Shown piece after piece: positions 34,394 to 46,200 of a stretch of DNA of 64,000 bases. This DNA is from Paragordius varius (taxonomy: Eukaryota; Nematomorpha), in contig OZ176052.1 of the NCBI GenBank assembly GCA_964247055.1, forward strand, positions 2,852,001-2,916,000. Reading direction: 5' to 3'. The notes under the pieces are model-generated. The model was given only the letters and a program-made list of their open reading frames with translations, was not told the DNA's origin and ran no database searches. The translations under genes were made by a program, and so were the position numbers. Position 1 is the stretch's first letter. Each line of letters opens with the position of its first letter.

Positions 34394-34683
34394 TACAATT
34401 TACAGCTCAAATTCACCCTTAAACAATTCAAATTCACCCTTGAACAATTCAAATTCACCCTAAAATTAAATTATGTGTTTTCGAACCAATATAACTCATT
34501 ATCAATGAGAAATATATCTTTATGGCATAGTTTATTATTTTTTCAGTATTATTTAAATTTAAAACAAAATTTTTATTTTTTAAAAATATATAAAAATATT
34601 GGGTAATTTTTAATCTAAAAACATATATTTTATTTGAGGGTGAATTTGAATTATTCAAGGGTGAATTCGAATTGTAAATGGTA
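34394..34683. mobile_element. MITE family B, best copy
   Basis: Flanked by TA, it runs TACAATTTACAGC..GTAAATGGTA. The left arm has three near-tandem CAATTCAAATTCACCCTT units and the right arm two inverted ones (GGGTGAATTTGAATTATTC). The centre has a conserved AATTATGTGTTTTCG and ATCTTTATGGCATAGT. Other copies: 24,918, 57,591 and a fragment at 46,578. The TA duplication suggests a Tc1/mariner-type mobiliser; no transposase is present. Confidence 0.85.
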
Positions 34684-35079
34684 TAATAAAATTGGTTTTG
34701 AAATTGAATAGATCAAAATAATGCACTTTTAAATTATAAGAAATAAGGTTTTAAACAAGAGAGAAGTTAAAATAATTTAATTAAAGGCAATAAAAGAATT
34801 TATAAACAATATTTGCAGTGAGAAAGAAACGTTTTTTAAGAGAAAAAATAAGTATGCGAAGGGAGTACCTACATGAAAGTTGTTTTTTGCAATTTTTATA
34901 TTAGGGATTATTACGTAAATTGCTAAAAATCCTACTTGAAAGTTGTTATTATTTTTGCATAATTTAAATTTAATTAAAAAAAAATCATTTAGACGCCCCT
35001 AAATAACGGCGCACGGGTCATGATGCCCCCTCTGCCCCTCCCTCCTCGGTACGCCACTGCATCGGCGTTTTCATATTTT

Positions 35080-36010
35080 ACCCACATCCAAAATATAATT
35101 GTCTTTGAAAAATAAGCCATTTTATAACGTCTTCGAAATTATTGAAGTGCTGCTTTGCGAGTATGTGTCTTATTGTTGGGTAGTTTTAATGTCGGATTTT
35201 CATGTGGCACGAGAGTTCAGGAGGCAAAAGAATTTCCCATCAAAGAGTTTCAAGTGGACTTTCGCTGGATTTGTGTGAAATGGAGCATTGTCATGTATCC
35301 AAATTTACAGTTCTAGCTAATACGGCCGTGTTGTAATTACTAAAAATCGATCACATTTGTTGACGATAGCGTTGTGTAGTAACGTTTTTGGTTTTAAAGG
35401 TCGTTACAAATATCGTTGGTTCCAGCAGACACCTACGGTATTCTTGTCTAGGCGAGGTGTAGATAGAATGGGTTGGCACGGTGAAAGCCATCCCGCTTCA
35501 AAATAAAGCAATTTTTCATTACCCAATTCTACGCAAATATGGTTTTTTATGCGACGTTCAAGCAGGATAAATCACTTTGCGATTTCGATTTCACGTTCAT
35601 TTAATTTATATATTGGTTGTTTTTTTGTGGTTCTTGTAATGTTACTGCTAAGTTGTTAATTTTGGGTTGGTTCATCAACCAATTACTATTGCATATAGCG
35701 TAGCAATTGTGTGGTCTACCAGAGCGCTTTCGATTTTCACAGAAAATCATAATTTTTCATATTTCAAAACCATGTTTCTCATGTGGTAATCGATAGAGCA
35801 TGTTCACCATACTGCTGGCAAACACTTACAACAGCCTTTCGTTAATGACAATGGCTGCCGCAAACGTTATTTTTCAGTCCCAAAATTCGGCGTGATTACT
35901 GAAGGAGACGCTAGTTTTTGGCGAACTCAACTTGTGTGTTTTGGCGTATAATGTCAGATCAAAACGGGGTCTGTAATAAATTAATCGTCTGCATACGTAC
36001 TTTGCGCTGA
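35080..36010 (-). pseudogene. Decayed mariner transposase
   Basis: Read on the minus strand: KRSGRPHN (mariner 'RSGRP'), then LLERRIKNHI..VELGNEKLLYFEAGW (family 'LLERQ....RIVTGDEKW..Y..'), STPRLDKNTVGVCWNQR (family 'KKVMLCIWWDQRG'), TQRYRQQM, DNAPFHT (family 'HDNARPHTA'), WEILLPPELS (family 'W.ILLHPPYSPDLAP') and ASQHFNNFEDVIKWL (family 'FLA.K.FDN.EDV..WL'). The order is that of a mariner N- to C-terminus. Several stops and frame changes; clearly dead. Terminal repeats were not located. Confidence 0.8.
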
Positions 36011-36141
36011 CGTCTAGTTAAACCGGTGATAACTTATGACTAAAACTGGTTACCAGACATACATGTCAATAATTTTAATTAATTTATATAAAATAAAAGT
36101 TTTAATAATAAGCAATTTTATAATGAATGTTTAATAGTAAA

Positions 36142-36640
36142 TCTATATATTTATAAAAATGGAAAATGCTGGCTTTGTTATCTGGTACCGGAAAACCGGT
36201 AGACTCATTCAAATCCAAACTTCGAAAAAATATAATCATTTATGAATGCCCCGACAATAGCTTCGCCCTTTTTTTGAAATAGGCCCCCAGTTCGGGCCCA
36301 CTCCATGTGAAAAACGGTTTTTTTTTGAAAACAGAAGTCCACAAAAATCGTGTCTTTGAGACAATTTTCTGGAGAACGTGTTGGTCCATTCAATTTCAAA
36401 TATGATTTTTGTTTACTTATTATTGATCGCGCTGAACATAGTCGACACAGTTTTTTAATTTAGGCCTTCTTTTTACCCGCTAACCCCGTAAAATGCCATT
36501 TTTTTAAAAAACAACAAAGTCCACAAAAATAATTTTTTGATTGTATTTTTTTGCCCAAGGTATGAGATTGTAAAAATTCAATATGGATTCCACGTATTCC
36601 CTGTTAAAAGGCAAATCTATCATATGTATAAGATGTTAAA
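36142..36640 (+). mobile_element. Helitron copy 3 (5' part)
   Basis: It starts TCTATATATTTATAAAAATG after an A, then TACCGGAAAACCGG, GCCCCGACAATAGC, CCCCCAGTTCGGGCCCAC, GTGTCTTTGAGACAATTTTC and CCTGTTAAAAGGCAAA. It ends where copy 4 begins about 35 bp later; the 3' half is missing. Confidence 0.8.
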
Positions 36641-36674
36641 AAATATATGGATAATAAAACATTATTTATGGTAA

Positions 36675-37202
36675 TCTATATATTTATAAACATGGAAAAT
36701 GCTGGCTTTGTGATCTGGTACCGGAAAACCGGTGAACCCAATCAAATCCAAATATCGAAAAAATATAATCATTTATGAATGCCCCGACAATAGCTTCGCC
36801 CTTTTTTTGAAATAGGCCCCCAGTTCGGGCCCACTCCATGTGAAAAACGGGCTTTTTTTGAAAACAGAAGTCCACAAAAATCGTGTCTTTGAGACAATTT
36901 TCTGGAGAACGTGTTGGTCCATTCAATTTCAAATATGATTTTTGTTTACATATTTTCGATTGCGCCGAACATAGTCGTCTCGCTTTTTTGACTCAGGCCC
37001 TCTTTTTACCCGTTCCCCTCGTAAAATGCCATTTTTTTCAAAAAACAACAAAGTTCACAAAAATAATTTTTTAAATCTATTTTTCGCCCTAGGTATGAGA
37101 ACGTAAAAATTCAATATGGATTCCACGTATTCCCTGTTAAAAGGCAAAAATTTTAGTCAAGCATTTCTTTGATGATAGCTGCTGGGTAAGGAGCTACCCG
37201 CT
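36675..37202 (+). mobile_element. Helitron copy 4 (5' part), tandem to copy 3
   Basis: Same start (TCTATATATTTATAAACATG) and the same block order as copy 3, and very similar to it: ACAGAAGTCCACAAAAATCG, TGTCTTTGAGACAATTTTCT and GAACGTGTTGGTCCATTC are identical. It runs to CTACCCGCTAAAAACTGATT at about 37,209. Confidence 0.8.
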
Positions 37203-37693
37203 AAAAACTGATTCCTCATGTAACTTTGTGATCTGTTTCCGGAAAACCGGTGAACCCAATCAAATCCAAATATCGAAAAAATATAATCATTAATAAATGT
37301 CCCGACAATAGCTTCGCCCTTTTTTGGCATTAGGTCCCCAGTTCGGGCCTACCCCGAGTAAAAAACAGGTTGAGACAATTTTCCGGAGAACGTGTTGGAC
37401 CATTCAATTTCAAATATGATTTTGGTTTACTTATTTTTGATCGCGCTGAACATAGTCGACACACTTTTTTGATTTAGGCCCTCTTTTTACCCGCTATCCC
37501 CGTAAAATGCCATTTTTTTTAAAAACCAAAATCCACAAAAATAAATTTTTAAATCTATTTTTTCGCCCAAGTAAACAATATATTAGTATGAATGCATCGT
37601 TTTAAAATTCCTATAAAATCATATTTTAATAATGTTTTGAAATAATCCACATATGTGGATCATTTTATTGTCCCTTATTTCAAATAGCCCCCC
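37203..37693 (+). mobile_element. Helitron copy 5, joined to a 3' region lacking its CTAG end
   Basis: It lacks the first 30 bp of the 5' terminus, entering at CTTTGTGATCTGTTTCCGG, then repeats the same blocks and jumps to the 3' region shared with 46,256-46,380 (GTAAACAATATATTAGTATG, ATGTGGATCATTTTATTG, TTCAAATAGCCCCC). Where the 44,960 copy has its hairpin and CTAG, this one abuts the palindrome at 37,694. Confidence 0.7.
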
Positions 37694-38082
37694 ATGCTTC
37701 TTTAGTTTGCACCGAGGTGCTAAAATCACAATCATATTATATTCGAATAAATATATAACCATTATTTATCCATATATTTTATTAGGATAACTTTAAATGG
37801 ATGTTAACTTTAACATTAGGATAATTTTTACAAGTAAGTTTTTACTGCATCACAAAATGCCCCCGACAATTCTACTAGTAAAATATATATGAGAACAATG
37901 TTAGAATTGTCGGGGGCATTTTGTGATGCAGTAAAAACTTACTTGATAAAAATTATCCTTTTTTAAAGTTAACATCCATTTAAAGTTATCCTAATAAAAT
38001 ATATAGATAAATAATGGTTGTATATTTATTCGACTATGGTATGATTGTGATTTTAGCACCTCGGTGCAAACTAAATAAGCAT
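37694..38082. repeat. 389-bp near-perfect palindrome (foldback element)
   Basis: The left arm 37,694-37,874 and right arm 37,902-38,082 are almost exact inverted copies, including TTTGCACCGAGGTGC, CCATTATTTATCCATATA, GGATGTTAACTTTAA, GATGCAGTAAAAAC / GTTTTTACTGCATC and GCCCCCGACAATTCTA, around a 27-nt loop. It has a few mismatches and small indels. No ORF. It sits directly on the end of the Helitron 3' region. Confidence 0.9.
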
Positions 38083-40241
38083 TGTTTTTAATCAAAAATT
38101 ATAAATTTAAGTGCTCTTTTATTATTTATATTATTATTGATTTTTGATTTTCAACAAGATATGCTCTTAAATTTCCAATAAATATACTGAAAAATATGAT
38201 ACGATATACCATTAATTTTTATCATTATTACACCACCAACCACGCCATTTAAATAAGTGTAGTGTATATTATATTTAACATAAAAAAATAATCAAAAAAA
38301 TTAAAATCAATAATATATATAATAAAATAGTTTTCAAAACCAATAAATTTGTTTGTTATATTGTACATGGAATATTGTTGAAAGAATAATGTTATGAAAA
38401 ACACAACTATAATGAAATGTAGGGTGTAAAAATTGACAATAAGATTTTATGAGGAATTTATAGTTTTACTAAAAAAATAATCGTATAATTTTTTTAATCC
38501 CCATGGCGTCAGTTCCAATTTGTGCTTTTTAACGTTGTTAAGAGAGTTAGCTTATTTTTTTTAAAACTAAACGGAAAAAAGTAAAAATTAATTAACTAGC
38601 ACGGAGCTCATTATTACCATCATCATTAATATTGGGGAGAAATCAGATTTTGACTGTATTAAGGCAATAAACTAAATATTTATAACTAATTATCTCACGG
38701 TATATCTCACAAAAAAACTGTACCGTTGCCTTCACATTTTAACAACTTCCATTTGGATGAAAAAATATTTTTTTTGCATAAAATATACTATTATCAATAA
38801 TATTGATGATAAATTTGGTAAAAAATTAACATGTAAAAATATAAGAGGGAAAAAATGTGGGAAACCTATCTAATCAAATGTTTTTGCGTTAAAATGAAAG
38901 AAGAAAGATAGATAGATAAATAGGAAATGCCTTAAGCAAATGCTCGAAAAAATATCATAATTATTAAATATATACATATATAACATACATAAACATCATA
39001 TGCAATATATTTCTTAAATATATAAATTAGAGTTATAGCATAGTTTTTTTAGCACAACGGCCTATTTCATTATTCATTCTACATGTATGGTACCCGTTGA
39101 AAAACCTTTCAGATACCTCTTGTTAAAAAATAATTGTATACTTTTTTTACGATATTACGAATATAATGATTAGAAATTTAAGAACAAAAAATTATGATAA
39201 ATATAATTTCACACTTAAATGCACACTAAAACATATATACATGCGCGCATACACTGTGGGGTAAAACTGATTTTTTTTATTGTATGAAAAATCATACATA
39301 TTCATTCATTTTAATATAAATTAACTACTCTATATGAACAAACAATAATCATATATATATGACAAAGGAATCATTATAAATTATACACTTAAATAAATAT
39401 GAAAATTACTACACTTATATATATATAATTCAAAAATATTCCAATCAAACATCAATCATTTTTCATATCTTTTTCATTACCAATAATGTTTTAATATTTA
39501 TTAGTCAATATTTGTTTGTATATTTAAATATACGCATATTTGGTATATTTTTATATTTACATGGATATTCACATAGATCTTTAAAGATAAAAGTTTGCCC
39601 TATAATTTTTGATTATTCCGTTCGTTTATGTTTGGATAATGTGTGAATATTTTTGGCGGTTTTGACTCGCTCGGCGCTAACATGTGTCTACATATAATAA
39701 CAACATGCAATATTTAAACACCATAAAAGGTCGTTTAAGCTATAAAACTTAACTACATACATAACATATTGATATGTGATGAATGGATGAAACATAACAA
39801 TAATAATAATTATTGTAAAAACTTTTTTTTGTGCAATATTAATTTATGTTTTGTCATTTTTAGTATCAGAATTAACATAAATGTCCCGTTATTCGATTAC
39901 TACTCATTTTCAATACATGATATATCTAGACATATGAGCAATATCGTTTCGTTTATTCAATGGCTTGTGTGCCTTAGTGTAGCACAAATTATTATGATTG
40001 CTTGACCTTTAAATCATTATTGTGCTAACTTTTTGGCTCCCACATTTTCTATTATAAATCAACTTGGATGAATCCACTTCAATATCCTAATTTGTATATG
40101 TGCTTTGTCATAAAAATTTCAATGTCAATCTATTAAATAAATTTAAGGTGAGTAATTAGATGCTAACAAAGTCGTAATTAGTATTATTTCACGCCATGTT
40201 AATTTAATCATCACAACAAGCAAGAATACACAACTTAATTA
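38083..40241. other. Gene-free DNA upstream of the GPCR
   Basis: Very AT-rich with short TA runs. It must contain the GPCR promoter and any 5' UTR exon, but I see no specific element. The open frame 39,769-40,005 shows no supporting motif. Confidence 0.4.
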
Positions 40242-43200
40242 ATGTTGCATTACCTGATAATTAATTTTGGTAATTTGCAAAGTTACTTTGTAAATCCTAG
40301 CAACAATAGAACCCATTATCATACCAATCAATTTTATGGCAGCTCATTCGGAGCACATGATTCATCCAGCAATTCAAATAATGCTTCTTTTTTAACTTCT
40401 CCAGTCTTGGAACAACCCTTCGGTCTGAGTACCATTACACGATGTATCCAAACATTTATCAAATTGTTTTACATTGTATTTTTGTTACAAACTTCATTAT
40501 TTCTCCTTGTAGATTCTTTCGTATTCCTTAAGGGTATCTCATTATTAAGCACAAACAATAAAAAATTTCAATCCGGTCGATCTCATGTCGAGCAGGCTTT
40601 AGTAACATTTCAGCACCGAAATTTAACGTTACCAATATCATCGTATTCTAATCAAACAACAGGGTGGACAGATATAGTTAATAATTTAAGATCAAATACC
40701 AATCCTTTACGCGATACTATGAATTCTCGTGTGGATGACCCAAACACAAATTGTAATCATTATCATATAACTAAAATACCCGATCGAAATCCGTTAGAAA
40801 AAAACATAGCAAAAAGATATCTCCTTAAATCAAACGATCATAGTATAAAAAGTTTTATAATAAGATCTAGAAGGAGTATTACCCAATCCAAATTAACTAA
40901 TAAATTTATAAGCAATCACACTTTTAATCGAAATAGATATCACATTAAGCAAGAGACAAAATTACCACTTAACTATAGCTATTCAAACATTGAGCTGACA
41001 AATTTGAACAAATATTTGCACAATAAACTCGTTAGAAAGCGATCATTGTTTCCGCCGTCTTTTCAAACGTTTGATAATATCGCCAATATTTATACACCCG
41101 AAACCGGAACAAGGCGACATAATCAATATTTTATAAAAAGTCCGTATGGATGGTTACCATCATCTGCATCGATTTCCCAAACAACAATTTCTTCTATCCG
41201 AAAAATATTGCAAAAATATCTCATAGCTAATCCGGAGGGTGAATATATTTTCAAGGGCAAACATTTATCGTTTCCTTCGACGAACGATTTTGGACACGGT
41301 ATACGTGGACCCTTGCCATCTTCGATCAATAAAAATTTTGGGCCCAGAGGGGGCAAAGGCAATGACATAATAAATGGTACCGTTACAAATTCGTACAAGA
41401 AAACTAATGAGTACACTCTAAACAAAAATATGACAACAAAATTACCAACAATAAGCGGCCCAACGATTGTTGATTTAAATAGTGCCGCCCGAGCCGAGGC
41501 ACTAAAAATAATTCATAAAGCTATATATTCCATAGATCCACACTTGATGAGTGAATATTCTGCCACGGAACAAAAGCCCGATGATGATAAATCTGGACCC
41601 GGTGTTAAAGCAGCTCTAGAAAAAAACACAGGTGTAGCTATGAAAAAATATTTGGGTAGTTCTTTTCCGCCACGATCGACGACCATAAAATCCAAGGTGG
41701 GCCCTAAGAAACCCCCCAAAAAGTATAAATTTCCCCAACATCACGCTCAATTAACGTCAACAACTGAGACGTGGATTACCAAAAATTCTTATACCATTAC
41801 TTCTACTCCGGCAGCGGCGTCCTCATCAAAGGAAGATGATCCAAATCAAACTTTGTTACATGACATTGATTTGTTAAAGAAAATTAGTAATTACATTGTA
41901 TACGTTATAATTGTCATCATAATTTTTTCAAATATTATGGTGCTTACGGCTTACCGAAGATTTCGAAAACTTCATAGCATAACCAATAGATTCGTAGTTT
42001 CTCTGGCTGTTGCTGATCTGTTTGTCGGTCTGAGCCGATTGTTACAAGAAATTCTCAACTATTGGTTTCAAAATGAACTGGAAGATTCGTATAGGTAAGC
42101 GGGAAATTTTTAAAAATTTATTTTTATTTAAAAAAAAAATTTAACTTCATCCTTGGTAATTTAAAACATTTAAGCTCAGTAATAAATAGCGATTTTTATA
42201 AATTTTAAGGTGAGTATGAGTCAGTCCTTGCATATATGTAATCAATGAATCAAAAAGTTTATTTATATTAAGTTTTTTATTCCCATCAATCCAAATTTGA
42301 AACTATACCTGGATTATAAATAAAGAACTAACTCTTTTCCTTCTAAATTATGCAAATTTAATGCTTTGGCGTCTAGCGTTTTATACAGGGGAAGGAAGGC
42401 AATGGCGGTAATATTTAGTTTTGCTTCAAATGCAATTTACTAATGCGATCATAGTTATTTATACTTTTTACTATTTAAATGTTTATTGTTTTAATGAGGG
42501 GCCCTACTAAGATCTAAGATCTAAGATCTTCAGCATAGCGCTAACTTTAATTGTTAACATAAAATAATTATTTATTTTTTTCTGAATACTCCAATATATT
42601 TTTTGTATACGTAATCGATTAATTTATCCAACTATTTCCAAATATAACAATTCAACACTGTAATTCTTAAAAATAAATATCTTTTGAAAATTTTAAAGGA
42701 CCTAGAAACAATTTATATTTGCCTCGATATCATATCTCGTATATTTATATTGCTTTTAATCATTATTATTAAAACAAAATCATTCTTTTATATATGAAAA
42801 ATAATTAAAATGTATATTAGGTTAATTCGTGACACATTTGCAGCCATGCTTAGAATTCCTTATATTTGTCTTGTTGTTTGTCTTACCAATATATCTTAAT
42901 TTAACGTGATTGCACTTAATTAAATTAATTTATGATCGTTTTTCGCAATTTTTTGGTACATCAGCTTTTTAGTTGGTAATTTTTTGTGAAGAATATAAAT
43001 ATAGAAAGTATTAAACACACAAATATGAAACGGTTAATTGATGATATATTATAGATTTTTGACATATTTATAATAAGATATGTTTTTATTATTATTACAT
43101 TACATGTTGTCACTCGTGAAAGCGGTCATGTTATACAACCTGTCTCGCCATAAAACTCTATCTATGGCGTCCTCTGCATTAAGCTCGTATTCTGCTAGCT

Positions 43201-46200
43201 CTCTTCTATCCATTTCGTTTTAAGCCGCCCACGTCCTCGTTTTCCCTGAACTATATGACTATCTATTATTTTTGCAATATAATTAAAATCTCACCTTTCA
43301 ATGTGCCCGAACCAACGTAACCTATTTTTTGACATTCTTTCCACTATTGGTTTAACATCTGTGCTCCCACGAATAAATTTATTCTTAACATCCTTTCTTG
43401 TTACCCCGCACATCATTCTAAGCATTTTCATTTCAGTCACGTTGAAATGTCTTTCTTCGGATTTTTGCCGCCTCAGGTCTGTGAATTATACATCATTGTG
43501 GGTTGAACAACTGAACTGTATATCTTACCTTTCACTCTAACATCAATATTTCACATAACACATTTTCTTCCAATTTACCCAACTGCTCTTCATTCTTAAA
43601 TTAATATCATCGGTCAACGATCCATCTGAACTTTACATAGCCCCCAAATATTTGCACCTTTCTTTACCCTTTAGAACCCAACTATCATCAACTTCCATTT
43701 ATGTTTTAATTAATTTAAAAGTACGATGCCTACGATTAATCTCACGAAGCCAAAACAAGTTGTAAACCATTTCGAGATTTCAAAAAGTTTTGAGTTGGAT
43801 TTTGTCTGTTCAAAAAGGCATTTTAAAACATAGTTTCTAAAATTTTCACATTATATTATTTTCTGAAATTCGGTCATAAGACGCCTAAATTACATTTTAG
43901 TTTATATAAATATAATTAGCGCTCACCGAAACAACCATTTTTATTAATTTTAAATTTAATTGCAAATTCATATGAAAAACTATATTAAGCCAACTAATTA
44001 ATTTATAAGATACGTTATTTTTACGAAGACTATTTTAATTAATTTTTCTTATTTAAAATATCGATAATTTTAACTTTTCTAAAAACTTATTATCGATATA
44101 CTATGAAAATATTTCATTAATTATTTAAAAAATTGATTATAGGCATGGGATAGAGATTGGTTATAAATAAATTATAGAGATACCGTTGCATAATAAGCTC
44201 ATAAAATTAGATTGCTAAATCAATGTAAATTCCAAGATTCATGAAATCCTTTTACCTTTATTATTTATTTATGATGAATCTTAAAGTACATAGGATAATA
44301 TATATGACGACGCATGGGAATATTGATTATAACCATTATAATTTGGTCTACATATTAAAGTTTTTCGCTAAATATATATATATATGGAAGGTAATCAAAT
44401 AATTAAAAAATCCTACTTTATTCTTCGATTGTTATTACATTATTATTAAGCTATAAAGAAAAAGTGCGAAACACGCGTATACTCCCCCCCTACGGGCCTT
44501 GAACCATAAAAGATTTTGGTTCCATGATTTTGCATTTAATTTATAATGTTACTTCAAATCGTAAACATACTGACATCAATATCGTTGAATTAGCTGGAAA
44601 TAGATAAGTATTGAATTTGTTTCAAAGGAAAATTGTATAATATTTTTAATACTGGGTCAAACAAGCTAGATATAAGAACATTCACAAAATAGATTAAAAA
44701 TTATATTTAAATTAACTCTTTATTAATCACTTTTTAAATTTACCCTTAAACATCAATTTTCCTTTAAAATTTCATCACTTTTCATTATCACTATTTCCAT
44801 TTCTCAACGTATTATTCACTCTAAAATAGGTTTTACGTTTCTAGGCAAATCGAATTTATAACCATCTGTATTTGGTTTATTTTATTTCTGTGCGATCCTA
44901 TAGTTTGTTGTATGGAATTTATTAACAAATAATATTATCACATTAAATTTATCGATTAATCTATATATTTATAAAAATGAAAAGTGGTTGCTTTGTGATC
45001 TGTTTCCGGAAAACCGGTAGACCATTCATAACCAAATGTCAAAAAAATATAATCATAAATTAATGCCCCGACAATAGCTTCGCTCTTTTTTTAATTAGGC
45101 CCCCAGTTCGGCCCACCCCGTGTAAAAAACGGTTTTTTTTTGAAAACACAAGTCCACAAAAATCGTGTATTTGAGACAATTTTACCGAAAACGTTTTGGA
45201 CCATTCGATTTTAAATATGATTTTTTTACTTACTTTCGATTGCGCCGAACATGGTCGGCTCGCTTTTTTAATTTACGCCCTCCTTTTACCCGCTTCCCCG
45301 TAAAATGCCACTTTTTTCAAAAAAATTAAGTCCACAAAAATAATTTTTTGAATCTATTTTTCGCCAAGTATGAGACCGTAAAAATTCAATAAGGATTCCA
45401 GCTATTCCCTGTTAAAAGGCAAAAATTTTATTCAAGCGTTTCTTTGATGATAGCTGCTGGTAAGGAGATACCCGCAAAAAACTGACACATCATATCGAAA
45501 TGGCATGCCTTTGGGGCCAAGGTCCAGAAAACCTATAAGGCCATATGAGTTCAATAACTGCTTAAAATAATACCCGTAACAAGGCAAAAATTTAGATCGC
45601 GCGGTTTTTTTAAAATTAGCCGTTAATTAGGCCCTTCACGCCCTGAAAAATATGCCACCATAGAATGATTTTTTAATTTTGAGGCAATTTTAAACTAATG
45701 AGATATGGAATCATTGATGATTCCAGGTATTTTCTGTAAAAAGGCAAAAATTTTTAAGCGCTTTTTTGTATCAGCCTTGGGTAAGAAACTACCCGCCAAA
45801 ACTGCGCCACTATATAGAAATTACGTTGTTTTGGAACTATTTTAAAGGAAACTTATGCCATATGAGCTCATTTAAAGTTCGAAATATTACCCGTAACTAG
45901 GTAAAAATAAGGTCAGGTCTTTTTTATTAGCCGTTAATTTTAGGCCTATATGCCCTAAAAATACGCCATCATATAACTATAATTTATACCCATGAGACGA
46001 TGGTCTCAAAGATGATTCCAAATATTTTTTCTATAAAGGCAAAAAATTTAATTCAGCGTTTTTTTATATAGCTCTATGGGTAGGGGTCTACCGGTTTAAA
46101 ACTGAGACGCCATACAAAAATGACATGGCTTTGAAGCTAATTTTCAAAACTTAAGAAGCCATACGAGTTCAATAAAAGCTTTAAATATTACCCATAAAAA

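Larger units (their letters stand above)
32647..35059 (-). mobile_element. hAT DNA transposon with intact 8-bp target duplication
   Basis: CATCGGCG flanks both ends exactly (32,639-32,646 and 35,060-35,067). The left end reads CAGGCTCCCGGGGC; the right end, on the minus strand, reads CAGTGGCGTACCGAGG followed by a G-rich block, the widespread 'CAGTGGCGTA' hAT terminus. The transposase is minus-strand (32,880-33,960). A family B MITE (34,394-34,683) has inserted into it. Length is about 2.41 kb, roughly 2.12 kb without the MITE. Non-functional. Confidence 0.9.

Noticed and set aside
36142-38082. Retrovirus or LTR-type element
   Set aside because: The repeated blocks are Helitron 5' ends in the same orientation; no LTR pair, primer site or pol-like sequence is visible.
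39769-40005. Possible short upstream exon of the GPCR
   Set aside because: No splice donor in a suitable phase, and an in-frame stop lies directly before the ATG at 40,242.
41123-41719. Minus-strand open frames opposite GPCR exon 1
   Set aside because: No homology or splice context; the plus-strand frame is the one with a 7TM protein downstream.
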